A stretch of DNA of 64,000 nucleotides from Adiantum capillus-veneris (taxonomy: Eukaryota > Streptophyta > Polypodiopsida > Polypodiales > Pteridaceae): positions 123,801,970 to 123,865,969 of the forward strand of contig CM043962.1 of NCBI GenBank assembly GCA_014529385.2. Reading direction: 5' to 3'. The first letter of the stretch is position 1; each line of letters opens with the position of its first letter. The notes beneath the pieces are model-generated. The model saw only the letters and a program-made list of their open reading frames with translations, searched no databases and was not told where the DNA came from. Position numbers and translations under genes: made by a program. This document shows, piece after piece, positions 11,877-20,365 of the stretch.

Positions 11877-12880
11877 CTAGAGCTGCTTCATGAGTAGGAG
11901 AGGTGTTGGGTGGGTGGTTTGGGGGCTGGGTGGGGCGGTTGAGGATTCTGGAGCTGTTTCTTCAGGATGAGAGGTGGTGGGAGCTTGGGTTGGGGAGGCA
12001 TCTGGGGAGATATTGATATGTGCTTGTGTTGGTGTGGCAAAAATGGGGTATCTTCTCGGCGGAGGCCTAGGCGTGGGCCTTGGTGGTGGCGGGATAAAAG
12101 CATCACGTGCTCCGTCTGGACGCATGGTCGCGCAATTGATCAAGTTTTCAATCGTTCTGTTTCTAAACGAAGAAACGTCAACCTTTGAATAATCTGCCAA
12201 ATTTCTTACCTACGTTAAGAACATCATGTTTATTAACATAGCTACTAACTTATTAAGATACAAATCTGTAAACGAGTGTCAAATGCTTACACTTCTACGA
12301 CTTCCATCAAGCATGACCCCTAACAAAATTTTTGCATTGATTAAGACCCTCCATCCAAAAGAGTAGGCATCGTCCTACATAGGGACTTCGCAACTAATAA
12401 TTGTAAGATTCTCATATATCTGCTCTTGCGTTAAAGCTTCAAGAGCAGACACAAGCTTCCGAACAGATCTACACAAAATATAATTAAATTTCATAAGCGA
12501 CTTTTAACAAAATTCTATGCGATGTCGAAAAAAATACAAAACCTCTTACCTACATACTTCACCATGAAATCCATGGGATGAATTAGCAAGGTAGCACCTG
12601 TTTAGTTCAAGGTGTAAGAGAACAAGACTCCAATGAGATTTGTTACAAATAAAAATAAGCAAAACATATGTCATCACAACAAATTAGAGTTCAAGATAAA
12701 ATAATTTCCCTATTGAAAATATTGCGTACCCTTCATGATAAGTCAGAACAAATTTTTTTGCCGTATCCATGTTCACTGACTGGAACTAGTCAACTACTTC
12801 CACTAAAGATGTATCCTCGGCCGTCAAAACGACCGAGAGGTTCGAGTCAAGGACGGCAACATCATCTTGCATATTCCAAG
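11877..12880 (-). pseudogene. Gene B downstream exons, Ulp1-like motif and proline-rich tail
   Basis: Minus-strand exon-like pieces continue gene B: about 12880-12727 (NMQDDVAVLDSNLSVV, one TAG, then a GT donor), about 12600-12557, about 12478-12303 and 12190-11877. The third reads CEVPM, a stop, then DDAYSFGWRVLINAKILL. This resembles the end of C48 (Ulp1) proteases, where Q...D-x-C-G-W/V is usual; the Gln would be the stop codon and the Cys is Phe. The last piece is proline-rich (RPTPRPPPRRYP). C48 proteases are known passengers in plant transposons. The protease reading is an inference from one motif. Confidence 0.4.
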
Positions 12881-12946
12881 GTAAATTTGAAACTACAAAA
12901 CTATAAAGAAATTCGTGTCATACAAAATTGAATATATTAAAAGAAT

Positions 12947-13789
12947 TTATTGTGAAAAAAAGAATAGCACGCACCAAAGCAAGCAATTGATGATTGAGTC
13001 TGTGAGTTCCCTCGTCCGGTTCTGTAAAATTGAAATCTCGTGGGGGTGATAAGGAAAATACAGAATGGGTCCCCACACAGGAAGGCCAACATAGAAATTA
13101 TGAAACAGCAATGACAAATCATCAACGTTGGCGTCGCTGATGGCATCTACCATTTGTTCCTCCATCATCTCAAGGTGTAACTGCTCCAATCTCTCACTAT
13201 CGTCTTCTGTTGTGTCCCGCTCGGTGTTGAGACGGGTGCTGTATCGATGCATTTGTGTAGACACTTCATGAACTTTGACCTTGTTAATAGGTGGTATTCT
13301 AAGAATATTGTCCATCTTTCGGTCTGAAATACCGATAGGTGGTATTGTTTTGTCATACCTGAACCTGAGAAGGCGAAGTGTGTTGATGTGTCATGGCATC
13401 AATGTTGTCCTATGGACGTGGGCCGAGAGAATGTAGTTGTCCTGGAAAAGCTCTACAAAAAAATCATCGGCGGCCTCTTGCAAGCACCCCATTGCACTTC
13501 AAGACCACCGGAAATTCATGTTGTGTTGCTCGCAAATCTCGCGAAAAAATCTCTGGAATGGTAGTTTTGGTATTGCCAATGAAATGTGCTTTTGGAGCTT
13601 GTGAAGTTCGAGTAGAATGCTCCTATTTTGCTCGTATCTTCTTCTTCCCATTGTTGCCCGTAACTGCGGCATGGTCTTGCCTGGAATCACCTACGATGTT
13701 GACGGTTGCACTGTAGACGAGCTAGCCTGGCCTTGCGGACCAGACTGGCCAGGATAAACCTTCCTTGCTGTTTGCTTTATGTGGGCCAT
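12947..13789 (-). pseudogene. Gene B: histone H3-like protein with C-terminal extension
   Basis: From ATG 13789 the frame begins MAHIKQTARKVYPGQ. The canonical H3 tail is ARTKQTARK, so K4, Q5, T6, A7, R8 and K9 are kept while R2 and T3 are H and I. Codons 47-97 match the H3 alpha-N, alpha-1 and loop: RRRYEQNRSILLELHKLQK, then KLPFQRFFREI and NFRWS. Codons 98-144 match the rest: SAMGCLQEAADDFFVELFQD, then AHVHRTTLMP, stop, HINTLRLLRFR. Stops are TAG at codon 33 and TGA at codons 97 and 133. The same frame runs on without a break into about 135 further codons (DNILRIPPINKVKVHEVS ... EEQMVDAISDANVDD) that are not part of H3. A normal H3 is 135 residues. A TATAAACA box lies 112 bases upstream. 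The fold would sit in a nucleosome with H4, if made. Confidence 0.85.
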
Positions 13790-13900
13790 GACCTGAACGA
13801 GGAGAATGCGAGGAAATATGGAAATCTGGATGTGGGTAAAAAGGTAGAGTGGCTAGAGACACTTCGGAAAAAACAATGAGAAAAAAAGGGGGGGGAGGGG

Positions 13901-13908
13901 TGTTTATA
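13901..13908 (-). promoter_or_regulatory. Candidate TATA box of the H3-like gene
   Basis: The minus strand reads TATAAACA, 112 bases upstream of the gene B ATG, a reasonable place for a plant promoter. It mirrors the TATA box of gene C across the shared intergenic region. Confidence 0.45.
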
Positions 13909-14280
13909 TTAACATAATAAGTATAATGAGAAGAGGCGGCTGCATTAATCATGACATTGTGAGGTATTACGAGAAGCGTGCGAGCATAATGATTACGCGC
14001 CACATAGCATATCCCGCGGGACTAGCGATATTGGTGGTGCCGAAATTAGTGGCACTGCCTATTCGCGGGGTGGCACGACGAGGAAAGAAGTGCCCCAACA
14101 GGTTGCCCTAGCCACAACGGTATGTCGCAGCACAACGCGAGGAGGTGGACCAGAGTACTCTGGACTGGTCGTATCGTGTTATGATGCGACAACAAGCTGT
14201 CGCGCCAAAATGCGATAGCGGTGCTTTTGTTGAGCGGCGGCACCAGTTTGGCATTGTGGCACGACCGTTCGATGGGGCTG

Positions 14281-14289
14281 ACACGTGGC
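14281..14289 (+). promoter_or_regulatory. ACACGTGGC box (G-box/ABRE type), copy 1
   Basis: ACACGTGGC is the classic plant G-box/ABRE core bound by bZIP factors. It occurs at the same place in both 214-bp copies. Function is inferred from the motif only. Confidence 0.4.
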
Positions 14290-14497
14290 GTAATCATCAC
14301 GGCGACTGCATGATGCATGGGTGGCGCGACAAAAGGCGTCGCGGCACAATGCGAGGAGGCGAATCTCAGTACTCTAGATTGGCCGTATCGCGTTATGATG
14401 CGACAACAAGTTGTCGCGCCAAAATGCGATAGCGGTGCTTTTCTAGTGTGGCGGTACCAGTTTCGCGTTGTGGCGCGATCGTTCCATGGCAGGGCTG

Positions 14498-14506
14498 ACA
14501 CGTGGC
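14498..14506 (+). promoter_or_regulatory. ACACGTGGC box (G-box/ABRE type), copy 2
   Basis: Second copy of the box, about 80 bases upstream of the gene C TATA box. Retention in both copies while nearby bases differ is mild support for a role. Confidence 0.4.
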
Positions 14507-14586
14507 GTAATCATCACGGCGACTGCATGATGCACGTCGGCCCCATGATGCACGTCAATCGATGTCATCATTGTCCTCGGGAGTCT

Positions 14587-14594
14587 TATAAATA
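14587..14594 (+). promoter_or_regulatory. TATA box of gene C
   Basis: TATAAATA, 80 bases before the chosen ATG at 14667. Transcription from about 14620 would skip the in-frame ATG at 14622, which decides the start at 14667. Confidence 0.6.
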
Positions 14595-14666
14595 TGACTT
14601 GCTCCCCCATTTGCCCTTTGTTTGGATGTTGTGCTCTCTTGTCTATCTTTGCTTTTGAATTTCGTT

Positions 14667-16251
14667 ATGGACCCCTTCAATGTTGAAACAGAGGAGGAAG
14701 TGCCTTGCTCTGAGGATGCCCCCCAAGACAAACTATCTCATTTTCTATACCGCATTGGGCTTCAGCAGTGCGAGATAGAGATCAGGCCGATGTTCAATCC
14801 AGATTTTTCTTTGCATAAGTGGATTGTCTCCGCGCAACATTACCTATCAGGTTTTGAGCAGACCTACCAGCGGCAAACGTCTGGTGGCATTGTCGAGATA
14901 CAAGGAGTTAGTTTTGTTCACATGAAGGATATCAATTCGGACTCCTCCAAGAAACACATATTTTCTAGGAGTTGCCTTAAGCTGCCAGTGCACTTGCGGA
15001 TAACAGACTACAAGTGTACACTTCATAACTGCAAGTGTCGAGTGGCTGAATATTATGCAGGTTTTATTTTATATTTGCATTTAATTTTGGATGAGCATGT
15101 TGATGTTGCAGAGGCCTTGCTAGAGGATCAGACTGGGGAGTGTCAAGAGCCCAAGTCTCGGGGAAGCCTTGCCTTGCAGGTTTCAGAGGGAGTCCAGCTT
15201 CAGGAGGGTGCTTTGCCTACTAGTGTTCTACCTACCATACCTATTGGTGATTTGTAGTATGTCATGCTTAACGACATTATGGAGCTTTTTAACCTTCGAG
15301 AGGACTATTGCCTTACCATTGTGGCACAGAATCTCGAAGAGGATGATGTTGTCATTGAACCTGAGCACGACAAGTATTCTGTTATAGATGCCCATGTAAA
15401 TGACGATGAGTTCGTTGACCCCACAAGTGCGCTTGTGATGATTTACAATGATATTGCTAGGTACGAGCGCACGCTTCCAACAGAAAAGGAGTTCATGGAA
15501 GTGCAAAAAAAGCTAGGGATTGAAAAAATGGGCAAGGCAAGCACTTCTTCATCATCTTTGGCCTCAACCTCCAATGCGCCCACTTGAGGTCAGGGCGGCA
15601 TCAACCTATGGAATGAGGAGTTACTTGAGGAAGATAAAAACCAGAAGGTAATCTTTTTTTATTTGCCTTACCTTTTTGGTTTCTACTTATCTCATTTCAT
15701 AACTTTAATTTGTTGCAGTTGGTGGTCTATGATGATACCTTCATTCCTCGCCCTCGTGGACGAGGCATGGAAGATTTAGGGAAGAATTCCTTTCTCGGCC
15801 AATACTTAAAGAATCTTAAGTATCCGACTTTTTTGGCCTTCCATTCGTCCTTCTCCAATGACAATGGGGAGCTACCCTTGATGACGTTGAAGACACTTCA
15901 AGATATTTAGGAGGGGCCGTCATTAGGTGGAACCCAGATAAAGTAATGCTTTTAGAAAAAAAGGCCGCATTGTATATGTTTGGCCAAGGGCCAGAAATGT
16001 ATGGTTTGCGTAGTCACTATTTTTTGACCCAAGCAGCATATGGTTTGGCATGCAGAATCACTGACCCTGCGCAATTACTAGAGTATGCCAAGCATGCTAT
16101 GTTTCGCAATAAACAACCAATTGTGCATCTGCCTACTGAAGAAATGTCTCTTGTGGCTGTGGAGGTGGAGACAAATGTACTGTTGACAAACAAACTTGCA
16201 GGACTAGGTTGCAAAAGACCAAGGCAAGAAGAAGACGATAACACACATTAG
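14667..16251 (+). pseudogene. Gene C of the TIR element, unrecognised
   Basis: Exon 1 runs from ATG 14667 (MDPFNVETEEEVPC) in one frame to 15647, broken by TAG at 15255 and TGA at 15585. A 71-bp GT-AG intron (15648-15718) follows, and exon 2 continues in phase (LVVYDDTFIPRPRGRGMEDLG). A frameshift near 15880 moves the frame; it then reads DDVEDTSRYLGGAVIRWNPDKV and MLLEKKAALYMFGQGPEMYGLRSHYF to a stop at 16249. A Cys/His cluster YKCTLHNCKC lies near residue 122, and the exon 1 C-terminus is Ser-rich. Total length would be about 500 residues. I know no matching family. It is divergent from the H3-like gene and probably shares its control region. Confidence 0.65.
15648..15718 (+). other. Intron of gene C (71 bp)
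   Basis: Donor aag/gtaatc and acceptor tgttgcag/ttg, with a T-rich interior. Removing it keeps the frame (EEDKNQK joined to LVVYDD), so the splice reading is well supported. Size and sequence are typical of short plant introns. Confidence 0.7.
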
Positions 16252-16424
16252 GCAAAAAGGCCAGAATATTTTGTAACTTTTCCTGACGAAGATGAAGAAT
16301 AGAGAAGCTCCAATGTATATTGTCAATGCCAAAAAATAGTACATTTTCTATCAAAACAATGAGTACATTATGTTTCTCACTTTTGTGACTGGTTGTCTTC
16401 TGTTGGCACAAAAAATTATATTGT

Positions 16425-19253
16425 GTTACAATGCGCTATCTTTAGGAAGTCTCAAACAACTTGGGTCGGAGTTGTCCAAGTTTTTCCAATGCGTTCTTTT
16501 TGAAGTCGCCACTCTACATGTCACGATGCCGCAGAAGATGCCTCCCATATTTCCTTCTTCCATCGTTTTCTTGCTAATCTCATTGCTTGGCCAATCTGAC
16601 TGTCTTTGACACATTCCTTTCGGTGTGTTCTATGCATAAGTTTTCAATAAGTCCATTGATGTAGTTCCTCCAAACTGTTGGCTTTGTTTGCACCACCTCC
16701 GTTACGAGTGTGGCTCAAATAGCCAGTACGGACTTGGTAGTGAGTTTTCTCCATACCTTGTGTAGACCATATAGCCAAGCTACCATACTGCCTAGCAAAC
16801 CAAGGCATGTGGTTGCATATGATATGCTGCAAAAAAAAACCAGCCTATTGTTTATATGTAAATATATAATCACAATTTTATCAAATAAAGTAATATAGCA
16901 TGTAATGAGTTATGTGTTGATTTATCCATGCAGCTATGAAAGACCTGTGGAAGGTCTCCAGAGCGTCTTGAAACAATGTATAGTCAGTATCTCTCCAAGT
17001 ATTGAGCTCACAAAACTTGAATATGGAATCCAAACTTTTCCACACGTTTGCTTTGCGAGTCCTTGCTGCACCATTGTCTGCATGGTCAACCACTGCATTG
17101 TGCAGGTTTCTCCACCGGTTGTATCTCAATGTCAACCTTTCCTGAGCACTTTGTCTTTTGCGTTGTCTGCCACTTGTTGGCATCGACAAGAAGAGATGGG
17201 ATTTCATACCGCCAAAAGACAACTTCTTTGGCACATCTCGACCATTCTTAGACCTCTTCTCGTCCTGCTCTATTTTCACATGTCCTCCATGCAAGCCCAT
17301 ATCTGAGAAAATTGTTTCCAATGATAATATAGCCCTTTGTTTTGCTGATGCTGGGCGAGTGGTCCAAGAAAAACAAATGTACAGAAACATAGGTTTCTCA
17401 ATGATTCTGCAGAGTGAATGCATCGTGCAAATATGTACTCTGGATAGTGGAATATCCAACACTGGGCGGAAGTTAAGGTCTTGCAAGTGCCTGTCCTGTG
17501 CTCTCCTCCAATTTCTTTTGTCAAGACCAATGACTCCTCCCATGCAATACAAACAAGGGATTTTACTTGTTTCTCCTTTTGAGATGTTGTACATACACTT
17601 TAGGGTTTTGAGATCTCCAGCCATATGCCACTCTACTGTGTATGAACCCATCCCTAATACATCGAGTGTCTTTCCATTTCTCTGTTCGCTTATGACTTTA
17701 GGAATACTTGTTTGATGGAAAACCCAATTAAGAATATCGAAATTCTCTGCAGGCACTTGAAATGGGAAAACCAAACCAATCAAATGAAACATGTCTAACC
17801 ATTTTTTTAAGCAAAAACTTGTTGATATCAAACCTTGAATGTGGCTAATAAGAAAATATTGTTTTCGGATTGCACGCTAAAGTTTCTAGGTGCTTTCATC
17901 TAATGCTCTATTCATAAGTGTTATTGTGACACGCTCAACCTTTGTCTCTTTCACTAGCTCGCAATCATCCAGTTTAAGCACAAACTTCAAGACTCCATTG
18001 CATTCCTCTTGAGAAACCTCGAACAATTGAACAATATATGTCTACAAAGCTACTAAATCATATAATATATAATTGTATTTGTCATAGACCACTTCCTCTA
18101 GCTGATGGCGATCTGTACATTGCTTCAATGTGAAAAGGAGTGCCCAATGTCCGAAGCACTTCCTCGTTGACATTCAGTCTTGTCTTTCGAATGGAGAAAG
18201 GATTTGGCAGCAACGTGTGCTTGAGATTGAACTTCTTACTTTGTTGCTGCATAGTTCTGTAAATAGAAAATTAAGTAAATGGACTATTTCCAAGTTTTCA
18301 AATGCTACAAATATCCAATATACCTAAAAATTGCAGACATTTGATTTGACAAGTGAAGACAATTGATTAAAACACCAGACATACCTAAAAATTGCAGAAT
18401 AACCTTTGTTGGATATTCCGGCTTCATCTAGAATTGACTGAACATCACGTGTTTGGAGTTGATTCTGTTTCAAAAGAGTGTCAAGTTGCTTAGCAACAAT
18501 CCTGCAGTAGGGCTTATTGTCCAAAAGTCCGGCGACATCTTTGCGTTTTAGTATGAGACCATAAGGAATTGAAGAAGTTGGTGTGTTGCTTTCAATACTT
18601 GACTGAGGATGTAACAATGATCTAAGCATAAATATAAAAAGTAAGATATAAAACTACAAGTGTAAATATGAATTAAACTTGCTTGAATGATAATCTTACT
18701 TGATTTCTTTAACCCTCTTCTTCAAAACCCCAGAACCAACCTTCAGCTGTTCAATGTCTCGCAAGCGTCGTTCTCTTAACGGAGGACCCAAGACAGTATT
18801 TTTTTCTCTGAAATCCTGCGTGAGCTGTGTGATGCTTTCATCATTGCCTTTCAGTTGTTGCTGAGCGCACTCTATCATAGTTTGCTTCAAGCAAAAGTTT
18901 TCTTTGTGTGCAAGGTCTCTCTGAAGCTTAAGAATATCACTTTTGACCGCCAAATGCTTGGTGTAGCCATATAAACCAGAATAACCATCTCCTACATAGT
19001 TCAGCACTGATGTTATGTTTCTGAATGGTGGAGTTGAGTTGGTGATAGGATGCTCAGGATATATCCTGCCATCCACCCAAAGATCGACGCTTTTTTTACC
19101 ATGAAATCTGAAGTTCTCTTTTGAAGCTTCGGAAAGGATGCCTCGCTTATTCTTCTTGTGGAGGGGCTCGTATTCTCTGGACAGTTCGATATGCATATGA
19201 TACACATCATTTTGACTCCTCGTTTGAATTCTGAGTGAAGATGATAATGACAT
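16425..19253 (-). pseudogene. Gene D: candidate transposase of the TIR element
   Basis: Exon 1 starts at ATG 19253 (MSLSSSLRIQTRSQND) and ends with a GTAAG donor at 18697; exon 2 is about 18615-18386. Further pieces carry VLKFVLKLDDCELVKE and VERVTITLMNRAL (about 18010-17900), then MAGDLKTLKCMYNIS, IPCLYCM and HICTMHSLCRIIEK (17831-16881), and finally FARQYGSLAIWSTQGMEKTH and TRNGGG (16832-16646). Conserved acidic residues in AGDLK, KLDD and QGMEK could form a DDE/D site, but this is inference. It reads inward from the right TIR, as transposases often do. Several TGA codons stand where Arg would fit (for example WTY-stop-KLMHRTHRK). Superfamily not assigned. Confidence 0.6.
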
Positions 19254-19626
19254 CGAGACAGCTTGGTGAATGAGAAAGCTCGAAACAGAGGAGAGCACAA
19301 GAGTGGAGCAAATGGAAGAGAGCTCAAGGGAGGAGACTGCGCGCAGGCGGAAAGCAAGAGAGACATGAAACTGAGGAGAAGAATAACATTCAATGCACCT
19401 CGTTGAGCGCCAAATCTTAGTTTTGAAAAATCCAAAAGATTGAGACAATCGACGTTCAATTCGGAGCCGTCGTATGTTATCATTGTCTGAACACTTTTTG
19501 AGAGTTTTAATAAACGTACCCCCCAAATCTGATATCCGAGTTTTTTTTAAAGTGAATATCAAAACTGAAATTAGGGACTTTTTATTATCTCTCTCTAAGC
19601 TGACCTGGCATTTCTTACAAGGCCCA

Positions 19627-19652
19627 TTTTTGAGTCCAAACTTTTCCTAATG
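19627..19652 (-). repeat. Right terminal inverted repeat
   Basis: Perfect 26-base inverted partner of 9888-9913. The inner flank has 'ttatctctctctaagc', matching TTAGAGAGAGA inside the left end. Confidence 0.85.
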
Positions 19653-20220
19653 GGACAAGTAGGGGGGAAAGGTTGGGTTTTTGTGGGAGTGTTTTCAAGA
19701 TTTTGCAAAGGCCTTGGGGGCTCAAGGGACCGGCGACTGCCACATGTCACAGGGGTTGTCCCATATGGACCGTGAAGAAAGCAGATCCAGGGGTATTAAA
19801 CCCAAAGGGTGAGCCCCCCATTGGGCATGAGAAGCGTGAGGGGGAGCTCCCTCTTGAGTGTAGCAATGGTGGACCCCCATGGGGGTGCTGCTCTGGCTGT
19901 GTGCAGTGGCGCAGTGGCAGAGATAGGCCTGTTCTGGCAGTGACCGGCGAGACGGGGCGCCAGTGGCACGTGCGCCCACTTGCGTGAGGTTGGGGGTACA
20001 ATAAGTGACGTGGCAGGCGGTAGGGGTAGCATCCCGCGGCCCAGCTGGGCTCCAAACTTTTTGAGACAAGGAGTGCAATAAGGGAGGGCAATAGCGATAT
20101 CACTATTGCCTCCCCCTTGCATAAAAGGGGTGCGTCCCATAGGTATCAAGGAAGGGCCGGAGTAGCCTCCGAACTCGCGGGGGCAAGTGCAAAAGGGCGT
20201 TCTCGCGGGAGTAGAGTGAG

Positions 20221-20222
<2 letters not shown>
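19653..20222. other. Non-coding segment
   Basis: GC-rich, with several overlapping short frames on both strands and no domain. A 'cataaaagg' near 20120 could be a TATA-like box of an LTR, but no partner LTR is seen. Confidence 0.4.

Positions 20223-20313
<91 letters not shown>
20223..20313. repeat. (AG)n microsatellite at the LINE 3' end
   Basis: About 90 bases of perfect AG. On the LINE's coding strand this is (TC)n directly after the 3' untranslated region, so it may be the element's tail or its target. Confidence 0.9.
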
Positions 20314-20318
<5 letters not shown>

Positions 20319-20365
20319 TATCGTCCTGGGAGGTCAAATATGACCTATGGGACCAAATGAACATG

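Larger units (their letters stand above)
14124..14537. repeat. Two tandem 214-bp copies between divergent genes B and C
   Basis: Copy 1 starts at 14124 (gtcgcagcacaacgcgaggagg) and copy 2 at 14338 (gtcgcggcacaatgcgaggagg); they stay alike through to about 14537. Each holds 'tgatgcgacaacaag', 'gtcgcgccaaaatgcgatag' and 'gcgtaatcatcacggcgact'. The short open frames across the block are a product of its GC-rich repeat, not genes. The block sits between two candidate TATA boxes pointing outward, so it is probably an upstream regulatory region. Confidence 0.85.
9888..19652. mobile_element. 9.77-kb multi-gene DNA transposon with terminal inverted repeats and an H3-like gene
   Basis: Bases 9888-9913 and 19627-19652 are perfect inverted copies over 26 bases, with weaker similarity inside (both have TTAGAGAGAGA). 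Between them lie four gene units: A (plus, from about 10291), B (minus, from 13789, histone H3-like), C (plus, from 14667) and D (minus, from 19253, candidate transposase). B and C diverge from a central tandem repeat; C and D converge near 16.3 kb. A clear target duplication is not visible; only TA is shared if the element starts at GGAAAAG. No superfamily is assigned. All genes carry stops, so this copy cannot move on its own. Confidence 0.75.

Noticed and set aside
14046-14658. Open frames of 95-151 codons on both strands across 14.0-14.66 kb
   Set aside because: They overlap the GC-rich 214-bp tandem copies and repeat with them; no domain.
19673-20149. Several overlapping frames of 100-118 codons on both strands
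   Set aside because: Stops are rare only because the DNA is GC-rich; no frame looks like a protein or has a domain.
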